Positions 39,099-48,310 of a stretch of DNA of 64,000 nt are shown here, piece by piece. The position numbers were made by a program, and so were the translations under genes. This stretch comes from a virus, in IMG/VR virus record IMGVR_UViG_3300017968_001235, positions 1-64,000 of that record; one strand, given 5' to 3'. The notes under the pieces were generated by a model. The model saw only the letters and a list, made by a program, of their open reading frames with translations. It was not told where the DNA came from and did no database searches. Within the stretch, counting starts at the first letter, position 1, and the number at the start of each line of letters is the position of its first letter.

Positions 39099-40524
39099 TT
39101 CTTACACTTTCATATAGATCAACTCCAATGTAATCATGACCGTATAACACTAGGTCATCAGGTATGAGTTGTCTAAATACTTTCCACTTTTCTTCTAATT
39201 GCTCTGGTTCAACGTTCCAATGTAACATTTCGCTGGACCATATATTTGTAGTCCACAATACTTTTGTACCATGTACATTATTTATTTGGTCAAATAATAG
39301 GTTTGGCTCGTTAACAATATCAACAAGATGGAACTCGTGTTTTAGTTCTTTATAACGTGACCATAAACGCTGGAATGCTAAACTGCCACCGTGTTCTTTC
39401 ATTTCTTGTTCCCAGAATTGCTTGTAGTTTCCTCTATATGTTGAACTAAAGTTATATTCTAAGTCGTGTTCTAATAACCATTTATCTAAATCATAGCCAT
39501 CCCACGTTTCAAGTAAGTGCTTTTTATAGTTTAAACTTGCTTCACACCAATCAAAGTAATGTACAGTAGTGCCCCTATGGAATCCGTTGGCATTTAATAT
39601 AGCAAGAGGCTTAAAGCCTGCGGCCGCAGTAAAGAAATGATCAATATACTTTCCGTTTGTACGCACACCTTCACCTGAAAGTGTTTCTGTGTTAAAAGCA
39701 TATACCCTATCTTTTTCAATATCTTCTTGATATGCTAGTTTTCTTATCCAAGCGGCTTGACTTTGATTAAGTCCTTCGTCTTTAGTTTTATCTACCCACG
39801 CTTCTGCAAGTTTATCCGACTCTATGTATGGATATAAAAATACTTTACAGTCACGCATATCATTATCTAAGTTGTCTATGGTAATGTTATTGCGTAATGC
39901 TAGATCAATCCAGTTACTTCCGTCTGCTGTTGTAGCATATTTTGACTCTCCGTTACCTGTTTTAATCCAGGCTGGCGTGTAATTGCTATGAATTGTTTCT
40001 TCACTTAGTTCATAATTTTGTAATGTTGGCTTACGATCCCAGTATACACCTATTTCATCAAATGCTGGTTTGCCTAGTTCAACCCACTTAGCAATGTTAA
40101 CAAACAAATACTGTCTATGTAGTCCTGGATAAGCACCTGTTGTAAGATAGTGTTGCTTTTTCTTATCCATAATATGCCCTATTACAAAAAACTGCGGATT
40201 CTTTTCAGCATATTCTACACTTTTCTGCACTAAACTTGGACCTCGATATAAAAGTAACCCTTGACAAGCAATCATAGCATAATCTTTTCCTTTTGCTAAT
40301 GCTTCTTCAAGTATTGTTTCTACTTTATTATGGAATCCTACATAATTACAGATACCCATCTTTAACATACGATTAATATAAAAGTATGTCATGTCAAATG
40401 TACGTTTTTGTAAAAATTTATTAGGTATATCTCTTGAAATATCTAAAATACCAATTGCAACTTTGTTATCAATGTTTAGATTCTCGTAGTATCTGTCTAC
40501 TGTAATGCTATTCCAGTCTTTCAT
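39055..40524 (-). CDS. Large hypothetical protein (phage-conserved, possible glycosyltransferase-like N-terminus)
   Basis: A 489-residue protein of a type I recognise in marine phages, with GILDISRDIPNKFLQKRTFDM near the start and a segment DYAMIACQGLLLYRGPSLVQKS that looks like a Rossmann or GT-A-like strand-helix unit. No DxD or catalytic motif is clear. Two histidine- and tryptophan-rich regions lie in the C-terminal half. It is in the middle of the hydroxylase operon, and the next gene starts within its 3' end. I cannot assign a function. Confidence 0.5.
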   Translation of the reverse strand: MKDWNSITVDRYYENLNIDNKVAIGILDISRDIPNKFLQKRTFDMTYFYINRMLKMGICNYVGFHNKVETILEEALAKGKDYAMIACQGLLLYRGPSLVQKSVEYAEKNPQFFVIGHIMDKKKQHYLTTGAYPGLHRQYLFVNIAKWVELGKPAFDEIGVYWDRKPTLQNYELSEETIHSNYTPAWIKTGNGESKYATTADGSNWIDLALRNNITIDNLDNDMRDCKVFLYPYIESDKLAEAWVDKTKDEGLNQSQAAWIRKLAYQEDIEKDRVYAFNTETLSGEGVRTNGKYIDHFFTAAAGFKPLAILNANGFHRGTTVHYFDWCEASLNYKKHLLETWDGYDLDKWLLEHDLEYNFSSTYRGNYKQFWEQEMKEHGGSLAFQRLWSRYKELKHEFHLVDIVNEPNLLFDQINNVHGTKVLWTTNIWSSEMLHWNVEPEQLEEKWKVFRQLIPDDLVLYGHDYIGVDLYESVRNGNATTHPRFQTIY

Positions 40525-40525
40525 G

Positions 40526-41224
40526 TTACCCTCTATTAGTATAGTAACTTTGTCTTAGCACGTAGAAAAAATCTCTAATACGTCTACCCAACTCATAATG
40601 TATAATCATATGAATGCGAGGCTTATCACTATTGTTCCAAACACTATGAACATTTGAAATATCCATTAAAAATGCACTACCATTATCTTCAAACGGTACA
40701 ATGCCTTTGTCTTTAAAAATAAACTTACAACCTTCTGGATTATTCAAACTAATATTACAAACACTTAAACGTTTTTCTGTATCTGGCCTATCTTGATGTG
40801 GTAAAATATATCCGCCGGGTTCGAGCAACATAAAACGTACACGGTTTAAGTATTCTGCAGGCCAAACATCTGTTAAAAACTTTTTAGTTACAGGACACTT
40901 ATCTGCTACGTATGTCCAATTTAGTTCTTTAATAATTTCACTACGCTCACCGTAAGTGTCAAGACTTTGTGTATCATCATTAAGTCCGTGTATTGTTAAA
41001 CTTTTCCAACCTTTACCATATGTATCTTCTCTATGCGAAAAAAACTTATCTGTAAGTGCTTCTGCTTCTTTATGCATTTCTTTCCATGGCTGGTTATCTA
41101 ACGCACTTAGCCTAAAGCAAGGCCAACCACTTTCCATTATTACCCATTTAGGATCAAATTGTTCAGGGTATTGTACACTAATTGGGTCTTTATGTTGTTC
41201 AAAAAGTGTTTGAAGTTCAGTCAT
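40526..41224 (-). CDS. Asp/Asn hydroxylase-type 2OG oxygenase
   Basis: A 232-residue enzyme. EPGGYILPHQDRPDTEKRL shows HQD (about 141-143), VHSVWNN the distal His (about 194) and KPRIHMI the Arg (about 203). It is close in plan to 48297, which has the same EPGG/DPGG block, so these two form a subgroup. It is the first gene of the minus-strand operon from 41224 to 34183, facing the plus-strand gene at 41293. Confidence 0.8.
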   Translation of the reverse strand: MTELQTLFEQHKDPISVQYPEQFDPKWVIMESGWPCFRLSALDNQPWKEMHKEAEALTDKFFSHREDTYGKGWKSLTIHGLNDDTQSLDTYGERSEIIKELNWTYVADKCPVTKKFLTDVWPAEYLNRVRFMLLEPGGYILPHQDRPDTEKRLSVCNISLNNPEGCKFIFKDKGIVPFEDNGSAFLMDISNVHSVWNNSDKPRIHMIIHYELGRRIRDFFYVLRQSYYTNRG

Positions 41225-41292
41225 GTTTCCTCATTTGAATTAAAGTATCTGTTAAATATACTTATCAGAACAGAAGGGTCTGTCAAAACAAT
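41225..41292. promoter_or_regulatory. Divergent intergenic region
   Basis: A 68-base gap between divergent genes (40526-41224 minus, 41293 plus). On the minus strand TTGACA lies at 41286-41281 with only poorly matched -10 hexamers at 17-19 bases. On the plus strand GTTAAATATAC (41251-41261) resembles a late core with a mismatch. Both genes must start here, so promoters are expected, but neither element is convincing. Confidence 0.35.
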
Positions 41293-42327
41293 ATGAGATG
41301 CAAATATTTAGATAACCAAATTAATGTTGGAACTGACGGTCAGTATCGTCTTTGTTGTATGAGTTTAGAACCACCTAACAAGTATAACATCCGTACACAT
41401 ACTCCACAAGAATGGCACGACAGTGAATTCCATAGAGGCGTTAGAGAGCAAATGGAAAGAGATGAATGGCCAGATGCTTGTAAACGTTGTCAACATATGG
41501 AAGAACGAGGACTAGGAAGTCAGCGTCAAAAAACACGCAGGTATGGCCCTGGTCTTAGTCATTTAGATATTCGTGTAGGTAATAGTTGTAATTTAAAATG
41601 TATTAGTTGTTGGCATATGAGCAGTAGCAGTATTGCTGAAGAAGCCATTGCTATGAAAAAAGCAGGCATTGAACCATTACATGGTATTCTTGAAGTTCCT
41701 AATTTTAACTGGGGTACTGAAGAAGCATTTGATAAATTATTAGATTTGCCTTTACAAGAAGTGTATATGACAGGTGGCGAACCTATGATGGTAAAACACT
41801 TGCCTACTTTTTTAGAAAAACTTGATAGATCTGTAACAATTAGATTTAACACTAACTGCACTATTTGGAATCCTAAACTTGAAAAACTTTTAAGAGAATT
41901 TAAAATGGTTATTATGAGTTTTTCTTTAGATGCAACTGATAGACGTATTGATTATATTCGTCATGGCTCTAAATGGGAAGAAGTAGAACGTAACGCACTA
42001 CGTTGGGCAGACTTTTGTAAAGTTGATATTAGTCCAACAATTAGTATTTTAAACGCATGGTTCTATGATGATATTAAAGAGTATGCAGACAAACAAGGTT
42101 GGAAAGTTTTTGAAAACTTATTAATGTTACCTGATTGGTTACATATTAAAAATGCTCCTGACGAACTTAAAAAGCAATTCCAAGGAGTTGACAAATGGTC
42201 TAATGATCCTGCTGATCCTGAAATTATTGAACACTTTAAAAGATGTATAACAAGATTAGATAACTTTAGAAATATGCATATTAAAGATTATCTACTACCG
42301 GTGGCAAAAGCATATGGACTTGATTAA
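41293..42327 (+). CDS. Twitch-type radical SAM protein
   Basis: A 344-residue radical SAM enzyme. The N-terminus has cysteines (RLCCM, ACKRC) of the half-SPASM 'twitch' type, and the CxxxCxxC cluster motif is CNLKCISC (about 98-105). MTGGEPMM (about 158-165) is the GGE motif, and a later IRFNTNCT strand follows. Such enzymes bind a [4Fe-4S] cluster and an auxiliary cluster and often modify peptides. It heads a plus-strand unit with the kinase-like protein and two propeller proteins, and its 3' end overlaps the next gene by 14 bases. Confidence 0.85.
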   Translation: MRCKYLDNQINVGTDGQYRLCCMSLEPPNKYNIRTHTPQEWHDSEFHRGVREQMERDEWPDACKRCQHMEERGLGSQRQKTRRYGPGLSHLDIRVGNSCNLKCISCWHMSSSSIAEEAIAMKKAGIEPLHGILEVPNFNWGTEEAFDKLLDLPLQEVYMTGGEPMMVKHLPTFLEKLDRSVTIRFNTNCTIWNPKLEKLLREFKMVIMSFSLDATDRRIDYIRHGSKWEEVERNALRWADFCKVDISPTISILNAWFYDDIKEYADKQGWKVFENLLMLPDWLHIKNAPDELKKQFQGVDKWSNDPADPEIIEHFKRCITRLDNFRNMHIKDYLLPVAKAYGLD

Positions 42328-42769
42328 AGAAAATAAACAAAAGAAAAGAAGCGTATATAAACTTGAAGACCGTTATAGAAAGGTCTGGCACTTTAGTGAT
42401 CCACATTGGTTAGAAGAACACGTTGATCTAGTTGAAGAAGTAAATCCAGGATATATTATAGGACAACATTGTGACGACAATGAAATGTATATTGATATGC
42501 TACCAATTGAAGGTACTCCTGCTAGTCAATTTCAACATACTCCTGAGTTTATGAAAAAGATTTATCACTTCTGTATTGACAACATTAACGAAACATCACC
42601 ATACGCACACGGTGACTGGGTACTAAGTAATATTATTATTAACGGTGACAAAATGACACTTGTTGATTGGGATAATGTAAACTTATATCCACCTCACATG
42701 GTATTAGAAAAAATGCAAGACGATTTAAAAAGTGCCTTTGGAGATAAATTTGACCCCGCAAGCCTTTAG
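42314..42769 (+). CDS. APH-like kinase fragment
   Basis: A 151-residue protein. AHGDWVLSNIIINGDKMTLVDWDNV (shortened) carries the Brenner motif HGDxxxxN and the metal-binding DWD pair of the aminoglycoside/choline kinase family, about residues 98-122. The ATP-binding N-terminal lobe (about 100 residues) is mostly missing. It could need a partner, or act as a compact small-molecule kinase. Genes on both sides overlap it, so it is part of the radical SAM and propeller unit. Confidence 0.6.
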   Translation: MDLIKENKQKKRSVYKLEDRYRKVWHFSDPHWLEEHVDLVEEVNPGYIIGQHCDDNEMYIDMLPIEGTPASQFQHTPEFMKKIYHFCIDNINETSPYAHGDWVLSNIIINGDKMTLVDWDNVNLYPPHMVLEKMQDDLKSAFGDKFDPASL

Positions 42770-43988
42770 TTACCCTACTGTTGCAAACAATGGATTTATC
42801 TATTGTGCGCCTTACGGATTAAACGATGTAATTAATTACATGATAAAGTTTGATCCTAACACGTATCAAGTAACTCGGATTCCTTTAGAAGTTAATAACT
42901 CTACAGAAAAATGGCAGAATGGTATTGTTTACCGTAACTTAATTTATTTTCTACCCTATAATGAAAGTAAAATATTAGTGTTAAACACAGATGACGATAG
43001 TGTAGAATATATTGAATTAAATGTTGTAGGAAGAGGAAAATATATCCAAGGACATATTTTTGATAATCGTATAATTGCATTGCCGTACGGCGAACACGAG
43101 TCATATAACTGGGCATTAGATTTCAATATGGATACTAATGAAGTTAAGTTAAATTATTTAGAAGTAGATGACGATACTAAACGCTGGCACACTACACAAA
43201 TGCTAGACGGATACATAATTGGTTTGCCGCGTGGAGAAGATTTAGAAACACATTTTAATCACGGCATTGTATATGACTGCTTTGATAATTCTTATGAACT
43301 AACAAATTTAGTTGATAAATGGGCAGACTACGATAAAGAAAAATACTGCAACAAAAAATTTACTACTGTGGCAAAAGCAAACAAAAAATTATACGCTCCG
43401 CCGTATAGCGAATATCCTGGGTTTGATATTTTAGCAACTTATAAAACTAGATCTTTTGCTACTAGCGAATCTTGGTCTTTTACAAAAACTGGTATTACGT
43501 CTACTAGCAGAAAGTACTTTACACACGTTGTTGCTAGTAATGGCAAAATATTCTTTCCACCGGCAGGACACGACGAAGACTGGAGTGAAATGTTAATTAT
43601 TGATAGTAACACAGACAAGTGGCACATTAAAGATTTAGGCATAGGCAAAGAAAGTAAAAAATATTTTGCTGGGGTAGAAAACAGTCAAGGTAAATTGTAT
43701 TTTATTCCAAGAGGTGGCTGTGTATGTGAGCCTGAGGATACTTGGAAAAGTCAAGGCGACCTAGCAGAAGTATTAGTAGTAGATACAAATACAGAAGAAC
43801 ACTATACAGTCGATGTTGGTGAATACTTTAAAGACAATACTACTATTGAAAAATATAATAAATGTGTTATAATTAACGATATTATATATGCTTTTCCATA
43901 CGGAGAAAGCGACAGTTTCCAAACTATATTAGTGTTTGACACTATTAAAGAAAAAGTTATCAAAACAATAGACTTAAACAATGTATAA
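42750..43988 (+). CDS. Beta-propeller repeat protein
   Basis: A 412-residue protein. I chose TTG 42750 with ggag 6 bases upstream over GTG 42732; both overlap the kinase-like gene. It has eight copies of a (I/L)-Y-x-x-P-Y-G-E block, such as FIYCAPYGLND, LIYFLPYNESK, RIIALPYGEHE, YIIGLPRGEDL, KLYAPPYSEYP, KIFFPPAGHDE, KLYFIPRGGCV and IIYAFPYGESD, spaced about 45-60 residues apart. This is a kelch-like propeller, perhaps eight-bladed. A pair of cysteines lies in CVCEPED (about 328). Its 3' end overlaps the next propeller gene. Confidence 0.75.
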   Translation: MTPQAFSYPTVANNGFIYCAPYGLNDVINYMIKFDPNTYQVTRIPLEVNNSTEKWQNGIVYRNLIYFLPYNESKILVLNTDDDSVEYIELNVVGRGKYIQGHIFDNRIIALPYGEHESYNWALDFNMDTNEVKLNYLEVDDDTKRWHTTQMLDGYIIGLPRGEDLETHFNHGIVYDCFDNSYELTNLVDKWADYDKEKYCNKKFTTVAKANKKLYAPPYSEYPGFDILATYKTRSFATSESWSFTKTGITSTSRKYFTHVVASNGKIFFPPAGHDEDWSEMLIIDSNTDKWHIKDLGIGKESKKYFAGVENSQGKLYFIPRGGCVCEPEDTWKSQGDLAEVLVVDTNTEEHYTVDVGEYFKDNTTIEKYNKCVIINDIIYAFPYGESDSFQTILVFDTIKEKVIKTIDLNNV

Positions 43989-45117
43989 AGCATTTGAAGA
44001 TTTTTATAAAGAAGCACGTATTAGACATCTTGTACTAGAAGTAAACAAGGACGAATTAGTTAGTCCTCCATTTGGTACTCAAAACAATCCGTCATACGAT
44101 ATGTGTGCATTCTATAAAGATCACACCACACTTGTATCACTTGATGTTCCAAATGCAACTAGCAAATTTAATGCAGTCGGTGTTACTGACGATAGCATAT
44201 GGCTTATACCTTATGGCATTTATGATGACTTAAATGTTGTAGTACAAATAAAAGATAAAACGCCTATCTATCATAAACTAGATAAAAAAGGCAAAGGACA
44301 ATTTTATAGTGTTGCTAGTCACGGCAATACCGCTTGTAGTTTTCCATTAGGTTATGAAGATACGCAATTCTTGATTTACATTAACAATAATAAAGTTAAA
44401 ACTATCGACGTTGACACAAATGAAAAGAAAGCACACATGGGTACTGTTTATTGTAACGGAAGTTATTACAGTATGCCAAGAGGTGAAAGTGTTCATTATT
44501 CAAACATACTAGAGTTTGACGGTAAGAAGGTAATCAAACACAAATTGAATTTACCTAAAGTATCACGCAAATATACTGATGCTGTTGTTGTAGGTAACAA
44601 ACTTTTTAGTTTACCATTTGGCGAAACAGCAGGATTAAATGAAGTAATTGAGTTTGATACAAAAACAAAAGAATACAGATTATGGAAATTAAACGTAGAC
44701 GACTTTGCTAAAAAATATAACACACAAGTATTAGTTGATGATGTTATTATTGGATTACCGTACGGTGATGAAGATAGTAATGATAGCGATAAAGGTATAA
44801 TCTTTGATACTATTACAAAAGAAAGTTTTCAATTTAGTATAAAAGAATCTTATGGTGGTAAATTTAGATATCGTAGTGGTATTGCTTATAAAGGGTCTGC
44901 ATACTTTTTACCAGCAGGAACCCCAGGGTGTGCCCTTTATAAAATTGACACAAACGGTATTTGGATATCAAAAACATATCCAGATAATTTAATGTTTGGA
45001 AGACCTGTAATTTACAACGATGAAATACATACTATTGTATATAACACGCACGATAACAGTTCCAATTTAGTAAAATTAAATGACTGTTTAGACATAGAAA
45101 CGGTGTCTATACTATGA
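43981..45117 (+). CDS. Beta-propeller repeat protein
   Basis: A 378-residue paralogue of the preceding gene, which it overlaps by 8 bases. Repeats carry SIWLIPYGIYD, TACSFPLGYED, SYYSMPRGESV, KLFSLPFGETA, VIIGLPYGDED and SAYFLPAGTPG at about 50-residue intervals. No catalytic motif is seen. The two tandem propellers may form one complex. They lie between two radical SAM genes (41293 and 45114), which makes them candidate substrates, but this is only from position. Confidence 0.7.
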   Translation: MYKAFEDFYKEARIRHLVLEVNKDELVSPPFGTQNNPSYDMCAFYKDHTTLVSLDVPNATSKFNAVGVTDDSIWLIPYGIYDDLNVVVQIKDKTPIYHKLDKKGKGQFYSVASHGNTACSFPLGYEDTQFLIYINNNKVKTIDVDTNEKKAHMGTVYCNGSYYSMPRGESVHYSNILEFDGKKVIKHKLNLPKVSRKYTDAVVVGNKLFSLPFGETAGLNEVIEFDTKTKEYRLWKLNVDDFAKKYNTQVLVDDVIIGLPYGDEDSNDSDKGIIFDTITKESFQFSIKESYGGKFRYRSGIAYKGSAYFLPAGTPGCALYKIDTNGIWISKTYPDNLMFGRPVIYNDEIHTIVYNTHDNSSNLVKLNDCLDIETVSIL

Positions 45118-46232
45118 AGTGTTACGCACCTTGGCATAGTATTTTGGTACGTTTTAATGGTGATATTGTACCCGACGGAGTGTATGCAAATCGCTACGGT
45201 AACGTGCTAGAATCGTCTTTAAACACCGTCTTAAACAGCATTACAGCGTCATACACAAAGGATTCTATACGTAAGGGTCAGTTACCACCCGAGTGCGATA
45301 AATGCCGCTTAAAAGAGGCTACAGTAGGTCATAGCAGGCGTTTATTCTTCCGTGATATACTAAATCCAATGTTGGAAAATACCAATTACGATTACACCAA
45401 AAACTTCCATGACATATACTTTTTGGAATTCAATATGAGCAATATCTGTAATTTGAAATGTCGTATGTGCAATGGTATTAGTTCAAGTGCTTGGGTCAAA
45501 GAAGAATTGAAATTGGCTGAACTAAACAAAGATTATAATAGGCCAGTAGATCATCCAGAGTTTGGTTATACAAATAAAAGCGATCAAATTATTGCAAAAC
45601 TATTTGAAGATCCTACACCATTTATGAACTTGCGTTACCTAAGCATCAAAGGCGGGGAACCGTATATGGAACCTTCAAACAAAACTATTCTTAAAAAGTT
45701 TATTGACTTAGGTATTGCTAAAAACATTACACTTGATTGGACTACTAATGGAACCATTGTTGACGATGAAGTACACGAACTTGCAAAACAGTTTGGCCAT
45801 ACAAAATGGACCGTAAGTGTTGAAGGAACTGGTAAACTATACGAATATATTAGAGGTGGAAATAATTTTACGTTTGAGCAATTAAACGAAAATCTAAAAC
45901 ACTACAATTTTGATAGAGTTATTATTGCTGTTACTGTTATGGCGTATAATATTGCACACTTACATAAAATTCAAGAATGGTACGATAGTGTTAAAAAAGA
46001 TAATTGGTCAATCTACTTTAATAATGTAGTTGTACAACCGCCATATCTAAATCCAAGAGTTTTACCTAACAGCATTTTAGAAAACATTGAACACAAATTT
46101 GATTTTGTAAATTATACAAATAATGATACAAATTTAACTGAAACTTTTGTACAGTATACAAAAGATCTCGATAAGTTACGCAATACAAACGTACTTGATC
46201 ATTGTCCTGAACTTAGTAGTCTGTTTGAATAG
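45114..46232 (+). CDS. Twitch-type radical SAM protein
   Basis: This protein has 372 residues. An N-terminal half-SPASM segment (CYAPWHSILVRFNGD, then PPECDKCRLKE) precedes CNLKCRMC (about 112-119) and the GGE motif in IKGGEPYMEPS (about 176-186). VEGTGKLYEYIRGG (about 237-250) resembles the SAM-binding region of the RSAM twitch proteins at 50183 and 59248. It overlaps the propeller gene by 4 bases. Its 3' end overlaps the convergent SDR gene by 20 bases. Confidence 0.85.
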   Translation: MKCYAPWHSILVRFNGDIVPDGVYANRYGNVLESSLNTVLNSITASYTKDSIRKGQLPPECDKCRLKEATVGHSRRLFFRDILNPMLENTNYDYTKNFHDIYFLEFNMSNICNLKCRMCNGISSSAWVKEELKLAELNKDYNRPVDHPEFGYTNKSDQIIAKLFEDPTPFMNLRYLSIKGGEPYMEPSNKTILKKFIDLGIAKNITLDWTTNGTIVDDEVHELAKQFGHTKWTVSVEGTGKLYEYIRGGNNFTFEQLNENLKHYNFDRVIIAVTVMAYNIAHLHKIQEWYDSVKKDNWSIYFNNVVVQPPYLNPRVLPNSILENIEHKFDFVNYTNNDTNLTETFVQYTKDLDKLRNTNVLDHCPELSSLFE

Positions 46233-46761
46233 GATCAACAGCAAGATAATGAATGTTCATGTTACGTGGACTATCAATTAGCCATTTAACAAGTTTACCT
46301 GCGTCAAGCAAACTAATCTTTTTCCTATCACTTTTATTGTTTGTTGTTTTAGAATCAAGTTGACCAAAAGCAATATTGCTTACACGAACTTTACTATTCC
46401 CAAATGCACAATAGTTTGAATACATTTTACTTGCTTCGTCTAACGCAGTTTTACTTTCAAGATAACCTTCTGGACTATAACCGTCACGCCAGTAACTTGT
46501 TGTACTAGAAATGTTAATTATATGTAACCCTTTAAACGTTTTGTAAACTTTATGCAACAGTTTTTCTTGTCCGCTGTCTGGTATTAATAAACTATTAACA
46601 AACACATCTGCATTTTTAACATAGTCAGCAATAGCATCTAAGTCAGTCATATCCCAACCATTGTGTCTACCTATAAACTCAACATTATTATGATTATATG
46701 CTTCAAAGATTCCTTTAGAAAGGCCTTCGTAGTTTGGGTTTCCTGTTACAATTATTCGCAT
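46213..46761 (-). CDS. Short-chain dehydrogenase/reductase-like protein
   Basis: This protein has 182 residues. RIIVTGNPNYEGLSKGIFEAY is a Rossmann-type start with a TGxxxxxG-like loop, NISSTTSYW (about 92-100) carries the SDR Ser, and YLESKTALDEASK (about 108-120) the Tyr-x-x-x-Lys pair. It is shorter than a typical SDR (about 250), lacking part of the C-terminal substrate region. It may act on an NDP-sugar or a small molecule. It overlaps the radical SAM gene at 46752 by 10 bases. Confidence 0.7.
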   Translation of the reverse strand: MRIIVTGNPNYEGLSKGIFEAYNHNNVEFIGRHNGWDMTDLDAIADYVKNADVFVNSLLIPDSGQEKLLHKVYKTFKGLHIINISSTTSYWRDGYSPEGYLESKTALDEASKMYSNYCAFGNSKVRVSNIAFGQLDSKTTNNKSDRKKISLLDAGKLVKWLIDSPRNMNIHYLAVDPIQTDY

Positions 46762-47657
46762 AACTCTTTCCTAATGTATATATCGCTCAAACAACTACAT
46801 ACACTTTTACCACATACAATTTCTTTTTCGGGTAATTTGTAACGTTCTAGATTTCCTAATGCGCCGCCATATTGACAGTCTGCTCTATATATGTTTCCCC
46901 ACATATCAATATTAATTCCATCAATGCCTGCCCAACATTTCCAATTCCTAAAACGATTTTTACTTTCTGATATTAAATCATTGGCAGTTACAGGTGAATC
47001 ATCTAACAGCAATTCTCCTCTGTGTAACTGTGCGTCTGGAAGGTTAGTAAAGAAAGGCCAATTCTTAATTGTGTCTAATTGGTCTTGTGTGTAGTTTGCT
47101 GGTGTATTTGTAATTGCATCTATGTTAGACTTATCTAAAATTATTTTAGGCCATACACTAACATTATCACTGCTTGAATATAGTTCTTCTGCAATGTCAA
47201 ACATTTCATTAAAGTTTTCAGGCGACAACATTAGATTAACAAATACAGGACAATAACTTTCTTGTATTACTTCTTTAATATGTTCTAGATTAGCAAACTC
47301 TGGATGGTATGAAATAATATAACCGTCTGTGTACTTGCTTATTTCTTTGTAATATTTTACACGCTGACTGCCGTTAGTTAGAAAACTAAATGTGTGACCT
47401 TGTTTTTTTACAAGTTTAGCAAGATCTAAAAAATGTTTCCAGTATGTAGGTTCGCCGCCACTCACTCTATAACAGATTTCTTTTGGTACTTTAAAATTTT
47501 CAACAAAACGTTTTACTGTTTCCCATTGGGGTTGTCCAGTACTTCCGTTGTGTAAATGATCCGGACAATAGGAACAGCGATAGTTACACTTGTTACTTAA
47601 TGTCCAACTAACAAGAAACCATTCTTCTTTTGCTTTGTTTTGGTACTCTAATTTCAT
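46752..47657 (-). CDS. Radical SAM protein, SPASM-like C-terminus
   Basis: A 301-residue radical SAM enzyme. SNKCNYRCSYCPDH holds the CxxxCxxC cluster motif CNYRCSYC (about 23-30), and RVSGGEPTYW (about 62-71) the GGE motif. A Cys-rich C-terminus (NWKCWAG, RADCQYG, CGKSVCSCLSD) suggests one or two auxiliary Fe-S clusters. The same layout is seen in 53366, so the two are paralogues. It overlaps an Asp-hydroxylase gene by 4 bases. Substrate unknown. Confidence 0.85.
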   Translation of the reverse strand: MKLEYQNKAKEEWFLVSWTLSNKCNYRCSYCPDHLHNGSTGQPQWETVKRFVENFKVPKEICYRVSGGEPTYWKHFLDLAKLVKKQGHTFSFLTNGSQRVKYYKEISKYTDGYIISYHPEFANLEHIKEVIQESYCPVFVNLMLSPENFNEMFDIAEELYSSSDNVSVWPKIILDKSNIDAITNTPANYTQDQLDTIKNWPFFTNLPDAQLHRGELLLDDSPVTANDLISESKNRFRNWKCWAGIDGINIDMWGNIYRADCQYGGALGNLERYKLPEKEIVCGKSVCSCLSDIYIRKELCE

Positions 47658-48310
47658 TCTGCCATTGTGTTGTCTAGTATTAATTTTTGTGTACGCTCAT
47701 TTAGTTTTACTGTTAAAATAAGACTATACAAGTTATCACTAAAACTAAACACACTATGATCTAATTGGAAGTTTGTGAAGTAAACATACCCTGCTTCTGG
47801 ATATAAAGGTTTACCGTCAACTAACTGTACATAATTCTCAGGACTGCATCTGCCAAATACTACTAATAGTCTAAAGTATTCTGGACTAGTTCCGTGAAAA
47901 TCTCTATGTGGTGGGAAAAATCCACCTTGATCAATACGTAATAAATGTACACGCCCGATGTCTGGCGAAAATATATCTACTAGTTTTGCAATTTCAGGAA
48001 TTTTATTATACACTTCTGTAGGTGTATTAAAGTTTTCTTCCTTCATTTCAACATTGTGATATTTTTGCATATGGCCAAAACTATTAAGATGATAATTGTC
48101 CATTACATCACCTGAATGACTAGTTACAGGTAATCCCCAACGATTATTATGCTTGTCTTTTTTAACATTATAAGGACACCAGTTATTTTTAAACTGTTCT
48201 AACTGCTGTTCAACAGCATGATGATCAATATGCCATTTGAGTTTTACTTGGTTACCTAGATTAACTAGGCTTTGCCAACGCAACGCTCTTTCTATTTCAT
48301 TTTGATCCAT
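47654..48310 (-). CDS. 2OG oxygenase-like protein, missing the usual Arg
   Basis: A 218-residue Asp-hydroxylase-type protein. GGFFPPHRDFHG gives HRD (about 137-139) and QLDHSVFSFSD the distal His (about 184), but the place of the 2OG-binding Arg has NLYSLIL instead of the usual pRIHx. The metal site looks complete. It may use a different 2OG anchor, another oxidant, or be inactive. Translation is coupled to the radical SAM gene at 46752 and overlaps 48297 by 14 bases. Confidence 0.65.
   Translation of the reverse strand: MDQNEIERALRWQSLVNLGNQVKLKWHIDHHAVEQQLEQFKNNWCPYNVKKDKHNNRWGLPVTSHSGDVMDNYHLNSFGHMQKYHNVEMKEENFNTPTEVYNKIPEIAKLVDIFSPDIGRVHLLRIDQGGFFPPHRDFHGTSPEYFRLLVVFGRCSPENYVQLVDGKPLYPEAGYVYFTNFQLDHSVFSFSDNLYSLILTVKLNERTQKLILDNTMAE

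Noticed and set aside
39291-39297. Minus-strand ATAAATA-like 7-mer in the middle of the 39055 gene
   Set aside because: It is inside a coding region and such 7-mers occur by chance in this AT-rich DNA.
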